Source of the DNA: Verrucomicrobiota bacterium
Lineage (GTDB): Bacteria; Chlamydiota; Chlamydiia; Chlamydiales; JAEYWL01
DNA: 64,000 bases
Direction: 5' to 3'
Assembly: GCA_023428915.1 (NCBI GenBank)
Contig: JAEYWL010000062.1
Location: 1 to 64,000 of the forward strand
Each line of letters opens with the position of its first letter. Within the stretch, counting starts at the first letter, position 1. Both the position numbers and the translations under genes were made by a program. The notes below the pieces were generated by a model. That model was not told where the DNA came from. It saw only the letters and a program-made list of their open reading frames with translations, and made no database searches. This document shows positions 48,028 through 57,680 of this stretch, piece after piece.

Positions 48028-48701
48028 TTATTACAATTGACGGTAAAGTCGGAACAGGTAAAAGCTCTGTCGCCCAAAGTTTAGCAAAAGCTTTAGGTTT
48101 TATTTACTTCGATACCGGAGCTATGTATCGGGCTGTCACCTGGGGCATCATTAAGCACCAGATCGACATTCACAATGAAACCCAGCTTAAGGAGTATTTA
48201 GACCGCTTTAATTTTAAGATTAAAATCGACAGGGGCGACAAACACTATCTTGTCGACGAGCAGGATATCACCTTGGCCATACGCGGAGCTCAGGTCACAA
48301 GCCGGGTCTCTGAAGTTTCTGCGCTGCCTGTCGTGCGGGAGAAACTAGTGCATATACAACGGGAGCTCGCTAAGGGAGTAAATGCCATCTTTGAAGGCCG
48401 CGATATGGGCACAGTCGTGTTCCCCAATGCAAACCTTAAAGTCTTTTTAACAGCTGATCCTGCAGTCCGTGCGCAACGCCGCTATGAAGAGCTCAAGCAA
48501 AAGTTTCCCGATGAAGCCGCAGCCCTTAGCCTTGAACAGGTATTAGAGACCATCAATCAACGCGATGAATACGACTCAAACCGTGCACTTTCCCCCTTGC
48601 GCCAGGCAGACGATGCCAAATTGATCGACACCTCCGATATGGGCATTGAAGATGTCGTAGAAGCCATCCTGGAATATAAGGATTCCCTTAAGAAAAAGTA
48701 G
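48024..48701 (+). CDS. cmk: Cytidylate kinase
   Basis: Phosphorylates CMP and dCMP. 225 residues; P-loop DGKVGTGKSS (about 6-15), FDTGAMYRAVTW, the conserved FEGRDMGTVVFPNA and the lid-side RAQRRYEEL. Last gene of the lepA-purA-uppS-cdsA-cmk run. In Chlamydia a plsC gene follows, as I recall; here it is replaced by a convergent unrelated gene. Confidence 0.96.
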   Translation: MIITIDGKVGTGKSSVAQSLAKALGFIYFDTGAMYRAVTWGIIKHQIDIHNETQLKEYLDRFNFKIKIDRGDKHYLVDEQDITLAIRGAQVTSRVSEVSALPVVREKLVHIQRELAKGVNAIFEGRDMGTVVFPNANLKVFLTADPAVRAQRRYEELKQKFPDEAAALSLEQVLETINQRDEYDSNRALSPLRQADDAKLIDTSDMGIEDVVEAILEYKDSLKKK

Positions 48702-48739
48702 TAGAGGATAAAGTGAAAGGGTTAAATATCTAAGCGAAT

Positions 48740-49327
48740 TCAACCCTCAACCCACTTGCCATTGCAGAGGCTGAATTGAAAATCAGGAATGCCTAACTGC
48801 TCAAAGGTTTCTTCAATTGGCGGTTCCTGCAAGGCCTGTGTGTTGGGGTCGGCATAATAGTACTTAACAACCCTGTTGACCACCAGAATTTGCGCTAAAT
48901 AAGGTGCAAGCGGCCTATCCATATTCTCATCCCAAAAACCAATCTTAATACCCAGCCTGCCAGGATTAATATCTGCATCCCATTTTGAATCCCTTTTCGT
49001 CATAAAAATTACCCATTGTCTGTATACAGGCTGAGTTTTGATCTCAGCAATAAATTCGCAGATAATATTTTTTACCAAAGGTCTTGCTTGCTCTATTGTC
49101 ATGCGGTTGCGGTTCGAAAATAAAATAGACCAATTATTGTAGTTATCATCAACAATCCACTTATTGCCAATTACTAAAAATTCCATATTGTATTTTTTGG
49201 CTATGCTGCAGCTAAAACGATCTAAACGAGAGCTTTTAGCAACATCTTCTTTAGGTCCTTGATATTTAGCCGACATGCAGACCGCACTAATAAAAACTGC
49301 GAATAAGAATCTTAGAGTCAATTTCAT
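48740..49327 (-). CDS. Small exported protein, third gene of the Rhs cluster
   Basis: Not recognised. 195 residues with a cleavable-looking signal peptide (about 1-20). The mature part has helix-strand character (SRLDRFSCSIAKKYNMEFLV, RMTIEQARPLVKNII). It shows a weak similarity in layout to the upstream gene, which has the same IxQAR-type motif (IEQAR/IDQAR) after a short strand. Start and stop overlap that gene by 4 bases. It may be an immunity or partner protein of the Rhs protein, inferred from coupling only. Confidence 0.65.
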   Translation of the reverse strand: MKLTLRFLFAVFISAVCMSAKYQGPKEDVAKSSRLDRFSCSIAKKYNMEFLVIGNKWIVDDNYNNWSILFSNRNRMTIEQARPLVKNIICEFIAEIKTQPVYRQWVIFMTKRDSKWDADINPGRLGIKIGFWDENMDRPLAPYLAQILVVNRVVKYYYADPNTQALQEPPIEETFEQLGIPDFQFSLCNGKWVEG

Positions 49328-49854
49328 TTTGGCTTCCTTAGTAAATTAATAGCAGATTCTTTAGACACAATTTGAATAGCTTCTTCAAGCGTTTCTTGAT
49401 GCACGACTATAAATTTAAAGGGATCATCTTTAGGTTTTATTTCGTATTCTATTATATCTTTTGAATTCATGACTCTTGCAATTAGCGGGGGTTTGGGGTC
49501 GTCAGAATTGCAATCTAAAAAATGAATAGAGAGAGTGAAAAAATTTTTAAGTTTAAAAGGGTAATTATGAAGGTAGGGCCTTAAAACTTTATTTGCATTT
49601 ACTGTATTTAAAGCTATCAATGCCGTTGTGACATAATACACCCTGGCCTGATCAATATCCACAAGATCTTTTTTAATAAAGGATAAGTCGAGCTCTTTTA
49701 CGTCACAGGCCATGGCACCACCACTGCCAAATGCGCGTAACCCCGTTTGCTTACAAACTTCAGCTGAAATTTTCTTAAGAGTCCTATTGGCCTCCTCCAC
49801 GTAGGTAAAGCTCGAAAACAATAATAATAAAAATATAGGTATAAACTGCTTCAC
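49324..49854 (-). CDS. Small exported protein, second gene of the Rhs cluster
   Basis: Not recognised. 176 residues with a signal peptide (about 1-18). The mature domain begins with an Ala/Lys-rich helix (RTLKKISAEVCKQTGL) and contains VDIDQARVYYVTTALIAL and a Pro-rich strand region. The ATG shares one base with the Rhs stop codon, and its stop overlaps the following gene by 4 bases, so the three are translationally coupled. A partner or immunity role is inferred from placement. Confidence 0.65.
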   Translation of the reverse strand: MKQFIPIFLLLLFSSFTYVEEANRTLKKISAEVCKQTGLRAFGSGGAMACDVKELDLSFIKKDLVDIDQARVYYVTTALIALNTVNANKVLRPYLHNYPFKLKNFFTLSIHFLDCNSDDPKPPLIARVMNSKDIIEYEIKPKDDPFKFIVVHQETLEEAIQIVSKESAINLLRKPK

Positions 49855-52800
49855 TATTTTCTTGCCCTTTCATGAAATTTTCTAGCTTCTTTTTGAATCG
49901 CAGCCTCGTAAGTCTTGGCAACCAATTTATGGTCGCAGTAATCTTCGCCGCTCGGCCATAAAAATTCAATGTTCACTTTATCGGTAAATATACCCATCAA
50001 AATTCCTATAGGATCGCATAGAAAAGGAACGGGATCCAGCAAACTCACGTAATTTGTTACACTTCCGTATTTATCATTTGGAATCATTTTAGCTGATCCA
50101 AAAGTAGCTATGTGCAGCATTTGTTTTTCATCATCCGACATATCTTTGGTTGCGTTATGGGTTACAATTCCCCCTCTACTAAAACAGGTTACGGTAACTG
50201 TACCATCTGACTTAGTTCCTCCAACGTTACCAATTAAACCGGTAATTAAATTTCTGAGTTGGCCGGTACAAGGAAACTCTATGCCGAGTTTTTGTAAAAA
50301 AGCCCCGAAAATATCTGCAAAAACACCGCAGGTGGAACTATACACATTATTGCAAACAACTCCGCCAAACTGGCCTTGAAGGTACCGTGCATTGTATTTT
50401 GCGTCATCTTCAACGTTATTCATCCCATTTACATTGCACCAGGCGTGCTTAGTGTAAGAAGAGGAGCCGGGCATAACAGAAGTATAAGACGGAGAGTAAT
50501 CGCCTGTGTGCATGCTGAAGCCTTCTCCAGCCATGACACGGCCAATCCCTGAACAGATGTCGTTTACAATGGGTATTGGGATAAGATGATGGCACAAGTA
50601 CTCAACAGCTTTTCCGATAAAGTAGGATGACGCTTTAAAATGGCGCGGCCCAAAATGAAATGCGGGTTTGTGGCCGGACTCAGGATAAAGCCCGTAAAGG
50701 TCGACGCGCATGAGGGGATTGTTGAGGACATAGGCGTAGAGGTTAGGGCCGCCTTCAAAACCTATGGGGTCGGCTGTGACCCAGCGCGCAAATTGCGGAG
50801 AGTAGTAGCGCCGCCCAAAGTAGACAAGCCCGGTTTCTTCATCGGTGCGTTTACTGGAGAAGCGCCAAGGATTTATAGGCTTGCATGGGGATCCCTTATA
50901 GTTGGTGACAGTTTCCTCGCCATAGGCTGTGTAACTGTAGGATTCTACGGTGCATCCTTTTAAATCGACTATGCGAATAATACTGCCGATATGGTTATGA
51001 ATGGGGATATAGGGAGTTTGATCAATTTCCAGCAAAACACTGGCGCCTATCTCTGCGCCTTTGCCGCGGCCAATTAAGCGCAGGTTGACAATCTTACCCT
51101 CTTGGCAAGCTCCGGTTTCATCCTGCCCTTGGTAAAAAAAGGTGGTAATTTTATCTTTTCCAGACTCAAGGAGGCTTGCAGCCTCTTGTGTTTTGCTAAG
51201 GCGACGGTTAAAGGAGTCATAGCAGTAAGTGGTTGCCGTTTTGCCGGAGACTTTGATTAGGCGATCAAGAGCGTCGTAGGTATAGTGCGTACTGCCTTGC
51301 CTAATGAGGTTGCCATTAAAGTCATACTCCAGGTCATCACTGACAATCTGATTTAAGCCGTTATAGGTAAAATTTTCTTCATCCTTGCTTACACGGTTGT
51401 GCAAGGAATCAAACTGGTAGGCATGGTCCTTTTCTTTATTGAGCTGGTATAGATCGTCATAGCCAAAATTTAAAACTTCCCCTTCTTGCTGGTAGCTGAT
51501 TAAGTTTCCGGCTTGATCGTAGCAGATGCCGCTCTGCAGAGGCGTGCTCAAGGCTCGTCCAAGCAAATCATAGCTGGTAGCAAGGGCATTGCCATTAAAG
51601 CATTGTTCCTCGAGGAGATTGCCTGACAGGTCGTAAGTTTTATAATGGTGTGCAAGGCCATTGCGCGTTATTTGGCGCAAGTAGCAAGCATCGTAGGTAT
51701 ACTCAACAACAGTTTGATCAGGAAATATAACCTTTGTGGGACGTCCTATGCGGTCATATTCATAACCGATAGCAAGGCCGTTGCCTAAAGTTTCTTGCTG
51801 CAATCTGCCTTTATAATAGGTTCTTGTTGTGACGGTATTGTTCACCAGGTCGTCAACCTGAAGAGGCAGCCCTGAAGGTGAATAGGTGTATTGGTAATGG
51901 ATGGAACCGTCGCTAGAAGCAAGTGCTTGCAGCAAGCCCAATGCATTATAGGTATGGGTCAAGACGATGCCGTCAGGCTTTACAATTGTTTCCCTTTCCC
52001 CATTGGCATTGTAAGCATAGCGAGTGATTTTTTGTTCCGGCAGGCCGGATGCTTCAATTTGTGTTATCACGCGATTTAAACTGTCATATTCCCAGCAGTT
52101 CTTGACTATGCGCGGGCCATTTTTGCTGTAAATGGTGTCAATAGAGGCAATGCAGTTGCCGCATGGGTCATACTGTTTTTCTACTTTTGCAAGTTCATAG
52201 TTAATCGAATTCTTCTTAACTATGCTGGCAACCCTTCCCATTGCATCAAAGGTAGTGATTGTCTGCTGTCCTAGCGGGTCGGTCTCTATATGCTGTTGAA
52301 CATATAGTCCGTTCGCGTCTTTATGCTTGTAGTTATAAGCGATGTGCTTAGTATGGCCTAATGAGTCGGTGATAAGGGTTGGTTGATTGAATAGGTTGTA
52401 CTCCGTCTTGGTAATCGCCAGCCCGGCAGCTGTATGCTTTATTTCTTGGGTTTGGTTGCCGCGTGCGTCGTATAAATAACAGACTTTCTTCAGCACATTG
52501 CCTTGAAGGTCTTCAAGCCTTTCTTCTATTTTCCGATCTAAGCTGTCAAACTCGTAGCAAGTAACAGCAGCTTCCTGATCTGCTGTGTAATTAGTGATTT
52601 TATGCTGCCTGCCAAGTGTATCATAAGCATATTCTGTAACTTCGTCATGCTTGCTTACGCGTATAAGCCTGCCTGCAAAGTCGTAGTCATAACTCGTAAC
52701 GTTCCCTTCAGGATCTATTGAATTAAGCAAATGCAAAGCATTATAGGTGTTGGCAGTGGTTTTTAAGCATGTGCCGCTAGCATCATAGACGGTTTCTGAA

Positions 52801-55148
52801 AGAATGCGGTGCTGATGGTCGCGGGTGTACTTGGTTACAGTGCCATTTTTAGCAGTATGGCTGACAACGGCACCCCATAGGTTATAGATATACGATTCAG
52901 CAGTGCCATCAGGATAAGTAATATAAACAGGCTGGCCGCGGGCGTTGTATTGCTTATGGATGGTCAGGCCTCGTTGATTTGCGGCCGCAATTTGATTGCC
53001 CGCAGAATCATAAACAAAGGTTTCTTTGCTGCCGTCAGGATAATTTTTTGCAAGAATGTTTCCATGGTAATCAACTTGCATCAGAGTAGGGTTGCCGCAG
53101 ACATCATATTCAGCTATGCATTGGCTCAGATAGTTATACTGAAACGCTGAACCTAATACCTCTCCCCCTGGGGTTTGGATATTCTCCCGTATTTTTCGGT
53201 TGCAGCGGTCGTAGCAGCATATTTTTTTAAAGCCGGAGGAAAGCGACTCCTCTTCAAGCATGTTGCGGTTTTCGTCAAACTGCCTGACAATCACATTGCC
53301 CAAGGCATCGACTTCTCTAATGACATCGCCTATGTCATTATAGGCCCAAGTATGCGTATAGGCATATTGGCCGTCGCTGCCGTATACTTTTTGGCTGAGC
53401 ATCCGTCCATAACCGTCAAAGTCTTGGACTAATTTTTTAAGCAAGCATTCTTGCCCTGAAACTAAATCTAAATAACTTTCTTCGATAACTAAGGGTACGC
53501 CCCAGCAAGGAATGCTGTTTTTTCGGACATAGCGGGTAATTGTTCTTACTGTGACCCCTGCAAGATCGTCTTTTTCAAGTGAAGTGCCATCGTCTTTGAT
53601 TTGACAAAGCAAGCAGCTGCTGCGGTCGTATTCATAAAATTCTCTGCATACGATCTGTTTATTCACTAAGATAAATTTCGCAGCGAGAAGGTTCGTGCCA
53701 GGCACATATTGGTATTGGTGCTGCTCTAAACCATTATCCAGAGTCAGCATAAGATTGAAGCCATCATCAGAGTATGTGTAGTGCTGCGAAAACTCTTCTA
53801 CTCGCAGCCCTGTAATATTTCCCCTAAAAGTATCTTTAAGCACATTTCCGCGATCATCATAACTATAATGCCTGCTGAAGAGTACATTTCCGCTGCTGCT
53901 ATCGTCAAAAAAGTGATCGACTAAATTACCCTCATTTTGTCCTGAACCCCAATGAAAGCGCTCTATTTGGCCTGGCTTTGCAATCTGCAACAAGCGATGG
54001 TTAGTATCGTAAATGTACTTTGCCAAGTTCCCTAAGGCATCGTAGACATATGTAGTGCCGCCTTCGTCATTTTTTGCTTTATTTGGGCAGTAGACAAATT
54101 GGTAAGCTGTGACTGGCGTGCCATCCGAGCCTAAAGGTGCTTTTTGTTTTCTAATTCTGTGTTCTCGAATATCCCCTTTAGGGATAACTAAAGAGACTCC
54201 AACTATATCGTTATCTCCCGAAGAGTAGTACTCATTAATCAAAAACTGCCCTTCAGGCCAGGTTTTATAAGTTATACGGCCATCAGGAGAATCCTTTTGA
54301 AAAAAATCGTATTCGTAGCCCTCTATTGTGCGTCCACCCCTTATTACCTTGTTTAGATAGAAGCGTTTGTCTTTTTTATTCTTCCTGTTTAAAAAGTTGT
54401 AGCGGATAATGCGCTGGTCGCTTGAAACTATCTCTATATATGGATGCAGATTAAAGTGTTCATTATTGGCCTTTTCTATAGAAAACCAGGCCATTTTTTC
54501 GCCGTCTTGATTGAACAACTCAATAGTCTTTAAACGGCCGTTATCGAATGAATAGGTAATTTCATTGCCGCTAGGTTTCACTTCTTTAGCTAAAAAATCG
54601 CCCAAACTTGTGTGCTTGTACGTGCGTTTAGTGCCGTCCGGCATTAAGTAATGGTTTGTTTTGCCCTCAGGAAGAATGGCACCGTTCTTCATATTGGTCC
54701 GAGCACTGAGAACTCCGCCCCCAAGATTGCTCACACCTTTATTGTCCTCTGCCCTAAAGGGAATGACATATTTGTTAATTTTGGAATCGTAGGCAGGCTT
54801 ACTGAAGGTCAGCCAAGAGCCAAGCTTGTCGTACATGTAGTACTTGGCATTTCTCTTTCCGGTGTTGGGGTCCTTCAGTATGTAACTCCACCAATTATGG
54901 CTCCAGGAGTGATATAAAGAGTTCAAACCGAAATCTTTGCTGCAGTAATGCCGTTCAAAATTGAAGTCTTCAGGACACACAATCGCTAAATCTGCGGCAT
55001 GTTCTAGATAATGGCCTGAAATGACGTTTACAGTGCCATTAACAATTGCCGAAATCCCGCTGCCTTGATTGGCTAAGGGAAGATCTTTCATTTCCACTTC
55101 AGTTGCAAACAAAGGAACAAAAAACAGCAAAGAAAAAAGCCAGCGCAT
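49854..55148 (-). CDS. Rhs/YD-repeat protein with lipase-like C-terminal tip
   Basis: 1764 residues. A Sec signal peptide (about 1-16) precedes a long run of YD repeats (for example YDYDFAGRLIRVSKHDEV, YAYDTLGR). The Rhs core ends near residue 1460-1485 with GLVYFGRRYYSP, VTADPIGFEGGPNLYAYV and VDLYGL; the second boundary DPxG is DLYGL, which may alter self-cleavage. The tip (about 1490-1764) has VTVTCFSRGGIVTH with a candidate nucleophile Ser near 1657, a plausible Asp near 1705 in SLLDPVP, and His near 1740, consistent with an alpha/beta-hydrolase. It has several Cys residues, suggesting an exported location. Two coupled small exported genes follow. Reads as a polymorphic toxin or a host-directed enzyme; which is unclear. 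Confidence 0.82.
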   Translation of the reverse strand: MRWLFSLLFFVPLFATEVEMKDLPLANQGSGISAIVNGTVNVISGHYLEHAADLAIVCPEDFNFERHYCSKDFGLNSLYHSWSHNWWSYILKDPNTGKRNAKYYMYDKLGSWLTFSKPAYDSKINKYVIPFRAEDNKGVSNLGGGVLSARTNMKNGAILPEGKTNHYLMPDGTKRTYKHTSLGDFLAKEVKPSGNEITYSFDNGRLKTIELFNQDGEKMAWFSIEKANNEHFNLHPYIEIVSSDQRIIRYNFLNRKNKKDKRFYLNKVIRGGRTIEGYEYDFFQKDSPDGRITYKTWPEGQFLINEYYSSGDNDIVGVSLVIPKGDIREHRIRKQKAPLGSDGTPVTAYQFVYCPNKAKNDEGGTTYVYDALGNLAKYIYDTNHRLLQIAKPGQIERFHWGSGQNEGNLVDHFFDDSSSGNVLFSRHYSYDDRGNVLKDTFRGNITGLRVEEFSQHYTYSDDGFNLMLTLDNGLEQHQYQYVPGTNLLAAKFILVNKQIVCREFYEYDRSSCLLCQIKDDGTSLEKDDLAGVTVRTITRYVRKNSIPCWGVPLVIEESYLDLVSGQECLLKKLVQDFDGYGRMLSQKVYGSDGQYAYTHTWAYNDIGDVIREVDALGNVIVRQFDENRNMLEEESLSSGFKKICCYDRCNRKIRENIQTPGGEVLGSAFQYNYLSQCIAEYDVCGNPTLMQVDYHGNILAKNYPDGSKETFVYDSAGNQIAAANQRGLTIHKQYNARGQPVYITYPDGTAESYIYNLWGAVVSHTAKNGTVTKYTRDHQHRILSETVYDASGTCLKTTANTYNALHLLNSIDPEGNVTSYDYDFAGRLIRVSKHDEVTEYAYDTLGRQHKITNYTADQEAAVTCYEFDSLDRKIEERLEDLQGNVLKKVCYLYDARGNQTQEIKHTAAGLAITKTEYNLFNQPTLITDSLGHTKHIAYNYKHKDANGLYVQQHIETDPLGQQTITTFDAMGRVASIVKKNSINYELAKVEKQYDPCGNCIASIDTIYSKNGPRIVKNCWEYDSLNRVITQIEASGLPEQKITRYAYNANGERETIVKPDGIVLTHTYNALGLLQALASSDGSIHYQYTYSPSGLPLQVDDLVNNTVTTRTYYKGRLQQETLGNGLAIGYEYDRIGRPTKVIFPDQTVVEYTYDACYLRQITRNGLAHHYKTYDLSGNLLEEQCFNGNALATSYDLLGRALSTPLQSGICYDQAGNLISYQQEGEVLNFGYDDLYQLNKEKDHAYQFDSLHNRVSKDEENFTYNGLNQIVSDDLEYDFNGNLIRQGSTHYTYDALDRLIKVSGKTATTYCYDSFNRRLSKTQEAASLLESGKDKITTFFYQGQDETGACQEGKIVNLRLIGRGKGAEIGASVLLEIDQTPYIPIHNHIGSIIRIVDLKGCTVESYSYTAYGEETVTNYKGSPCKPINPWRFSSKRTDEETGLVYFGRRYYSPQFARWVTADPIGFEGGPNLYAYVLNNPLMRVDLYGLYPESGHKPAFHFGPRHFKASSYFIGKAVEYLCHHLIPIPIVNDICSGIGRVMAGEGFSMHTGDYSPSYTSVMPGSSSYTKHAWCNVNGMNNVEDDAKYNARYLQGQFGGVVCNNVYSSTCGVFADIFGAFLQKLGIEFPCTGQLRNLITGLIGNVGGTKSDGTVTVTCFSRGGIVTHNATKDMSDDEKQMLHIATFGSAKMIPNDKYGSVTNYVSLLDPVPFLCDPIGILMGIFTDKVNIEFLWPSGEDYCDHKLVAKTYEAAIQKEARKFHERARK

Positions 55149-55462
55149 AACAAACCTTATTTTTTAATATGGCTGTGACGTATAGCGGCATTTAACTAAA
55201 CTGACAACAATTAATTTTATTTTTTTATTTTCAGAGGGAAATTTCATGATTAAACCATGTTCATTCATAAGGCTTGGCTCATCATGCAAATAAAACTTTA
55301 GACGGTGTTTTTTTAGTTATTTGCCTTAACCGCTTGTTTGACAAGTCGAACGTGGTGAAAGCTGCGACGAGTCGCAGCACTCCAAATCTAAAACAAAACT
55401 GACTCCATTTTTCACAACCTCTACACATCGTTATAAAACTAACGTGATGAAATAAGAAAGCT
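55149..55462. other. Intergenic region upstream of the Rhs gene
   Basis: No convincing gene. It contains the leader of the minus-strand Rhs gene (AAGG a few bases before its ATG) and a 7-bp hairpin GCTGCGA/TCGCAGC near 55359-55376 with no T-run. The rest is AT-rich. Confidence 0.5.
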
Positions 55463-55680
55463 ATGAAAACCTTAAACTCATTGGAAGAAGAAGGCATTAT
55501 TGTAGAATCAGCATTTCTGGACAAACAAGGAGAAGACCTGTATTTAATTTATTATATGAAAGCTAAAAATATTACCTATACTTAGGAAATATTAATAATT
55601 CCAATCTGACAATTGATTATTATTATAAAAATTGTTGGAAAAAGTACTATGAAGGTCGAATTGCATTAGAAGAGTGTTGA
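55463..55680 (+). pseudogene. Frameshifted DUF6176-like remnant
   Basis: ATG 55463 opens MKTLNSLEEEGIIVESAFLD, then GEDLYLIYYMKAKN, and stops at 55583-55585. In the next frame reading continues as NLTIDYYYKNCWKKYYEGR and ends at 55678-55680. The two pieces together resemble a short conserved family (DUF6176) of the type ...LREEGM..E..F....YL.YYM.A..., with the ID.YH...W tail. The N-terminal half of such proteins is missing. A single-base shift near 55575 joins them. Assigned from remembered family features, so tentative. Confidence 0.45.
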
Positions 55681-55848
55681 TCTTGATCACGATCTTAATC
55701 TTTCTTCTCAGACATTTCGATAAGAGTAAGCGTTTCGCGACCGAGCTGATCAAGCCGGAAAGATGCAGCCGAGGTATTAGGAAGGAATATGCCTTGCGTT
55801 AACTTTTCTTCCTTTTTGCCGCAAACTGCGCAGCACAAAATTCTTTAT
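55681..55848. other. Intergenic region between pseudogene and helicase promoter
   Basis: Only short open frames. No repeat or RNA gene was recognised. The candidate deaD-type promoter begins at 55849. Confidence 0.4.
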
Positions 55849-55877
55849 TTTACAATTATCATTTTTTAAGTTATACT
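55849..55877 (+). promoter_or_regulatory. Strong sigma-70-type promoter of the DEAD-box gene
   Basis: TTTACA (55849-55854), a 17-base spacer and TATACT (55872-55877), each one mismatch from consensus. The start codon is at 55912. Confidence 0.6.
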
Positions 55878-55911
55878 TTTAAAATCCAAACAATTTAATT
55901 ATGAGTTTAAT

Positions 55912-57657
55912 TTGAGTAAAAATTCAAATACAACAGTTTCTTTTGATCATCTCCAACTAGATGACCGTCTTTTAAAAGCAATTAAAGAAGAGGGTTTTCA
56001 GGAGCCGACAGCTATTCAGCAATCTGCCATACCGGCAATCCTTAACGGCAGCGACATTCGCGCTTCTGCCCAGACAGGAACCGGCAAAACAGCTGCCTTT
56101 TTGTTGCCGTCGCTGCATAAAATGACGCAAGAAGCTCAAAAAGGACGCGGCCCCCGGGTGCTGGTGTTAACACCTACCCGCGAGCTTGCACTGCAAGTGG
56201 CTCAAGAAGCAGATAAGTATAGCCGTAATTTATCAAAAGTAAAAACTGTGTGTATTTATGGCGGAGCTCCCTACCCGATCCAGAAACGGCAGTTAGCCAG
56301 GCATTATGAAATTTTAGTTGCCACTCCGGGAAGATTGATCGACTTTTTAGAACAAAAAGTGATCGACTTGTCGCGCGTGGAAGTCTTGATTCTCGATGAA
56401 GCCGACCGCATGCTGGATATGGGCTTTATTGGCCCGGTAGAGCAAATTGCTGAGCTTACACCCGAAAACCGCCAAACTCTGCTTTTTTCTGCTACTTTGA
56501 AAAAACAAGTCTTGCAGCTTTCCGAAAAGTTAATGAAAGACCCGATTGAAATCAATGTCATCCCCTCTCATGAAAAACATGAATGCATTGAGCAGCAGCT
56601 TTACTTTGCCGACAATCTCGGACATAAGCTAGACCTTCTGCAAGAGCTATTAACGGACGATGCTATCGATCAAGCCCTGGTATTTACTTCCACTAAGAGC
56701 TATGCCGAAGAATTAGCCGAAAAGCTGATTGAAATCGGCCATGCGGCAGGAGCATTGCACGGCGATATGAATCAGAGGCAGCGCCTCCGCACCTTATCTA
56801 AACTGCGCGAAGGCCGCTTAAAGGTTCTCGTAGCCACAGATGTTGCGGCTAGAGGCATCGATATCTCCTCAATCACCCACGTCTACAATTTTGATTTGCC
56901 GCGTTGTGTAGAAGATTATACCCATAGAATTGGCAGAACAGGACGGGCAGGGGCTGCAGGAATAGCAGTTTCATTGGTGACCCCTAAAGAACGGCAATTG
57001 TTAAGGGAAATTGAATCCTTTACCAAACAGCAAATTACCGTAAAAGTTATTCCAGGCATGGAACCTAAGGAAAAAGCGGCTCCGGCGCGAAAAACAAGGA
57101 CCAGACAAAGAGATTTTGCTCCCAAAAAATCCTTTGCCCCCAGAGAAAACTTTGCCCCAAGAAACAAGCCTAAAAAAGAACATTATAAAGAGGAAGGCTT
57201 CGAGACTCCGAGCGAGTACTCTCCAAAAAGCAGACCTTTTAAAAGAGAATTTACTCCAAAAGAAGACTTTCCTTCAAAAAAGAAATTTGCAAAAAGGGAC
57301 TTCCCTTCTAAGGAAGAATATTCTTCCAAAAAGGAAGGATTCGCTCCAAGAAAAGAAGGCTTTGCATCAAGAACGCGCAATAAAGATGGATTTTCCCCTA
57401 AAAAGGAAGGATTCGTCCCGCGCACTCGCGATAAAGAGGAATTTTCTTCTAAAAGAGATGGCTTTGCTCCAAGGTTTCGCGATAAAGAGGAATTTCCCCC
57501 CAGAACTCGCACTGAAAAATCAGACTATCCGGCTGCAAAGGGCTCTTTTGGCAGAAAAGGCCCCTCAACCGGTAAAGGTTTCAAGCCTAACGGCCCTAAG
57601 AAAGAAACCGGTTTTAAATTTAAGCAATTTTTCACACCGAAAAAAAGAGAAACATAG
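55912..57657 (+). CDS. DEAD-box RNA helicase with repetitive basic tail
   Basis: 581 residues. The TTG at 55912 begins the family's opening (FDHLQLDDRLLKAI). Core motifs are all present: Q-motif (EPTAIQQSAIP), Walker A AQTGTGKTAAF, PTRELAL, DEAD, SAT, VATDVAARGID and HRIGRTGRAG. The core resembles RhlE/DeaD-like proteins and probably unwinds structured RNA. Residues about 385-575 form a Lys/Arg/Phe-rich tail of repeated units such as FAPRKEGFASR, EEFSSKRDGFAPR and EEFPPRTRT, likely disordered and RNA-binding. The tail's repeats also create a long but meaningless reading frame in the second frame. Confidence 0.93.
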   Translation: MSKNSNTTVSFDHLQLDDRLLKAIKEEGFQEPTAIQQSAIPAILNGSDIRASAQTGTGKTAAFLLPSLHKMTQEAQKGRGPRVLVLTPTRELALQVAQEADKYSRNLSKVKTVCIYGGAPYPIQKRQLARHYEILVATPGRLIDFLEQKVIDLSRVEVLILDEADRMLDMGFIGPVEQIAELTPENRQTLLFSATLKKQVLQLSEKLMKDPIEINVIPSHEKHECIEQQLYFADNLGHKLDLLQELLTDDAIDQALVFTSTKSYAEELAEKLIEIGHAAGALHGDMNQRQRLRTLSKLREGRLKVLVATDVAARGIDISSITHVYNFDLPRCVEDYTHRIGRTGRAGAAGIAVSLVTPKERQLLREIESFTKQQITVKVIPGMEPKEKAAPARKTRTRQRDFAPKKSFAPRENFAPRNKPKKEHYKEEGFETPSEYSPKSRPFKREFTPKEDFPSKKKFAKRDFPSKEEYSSKKEGFAPRKEGFASRTRNKDGFSPKKEGFVPRTRDKEEFSSKRDGFAPRFRDKEEFPPRTRTEKSDYPAAKGSFGRKGPSTGKGFKPNGPKKETGFKFKQFFTPKKRET

Positions 57658-57680
57658 CCGTAAAAATTTTCTAAATAACT

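Noticed and set aside
55282..55524. An 80-residue open frame on the minus strand
   Set aside because: No ribosome site, unusual composition, and overlap with the plus-strand pseudogene remnant, which reads better.
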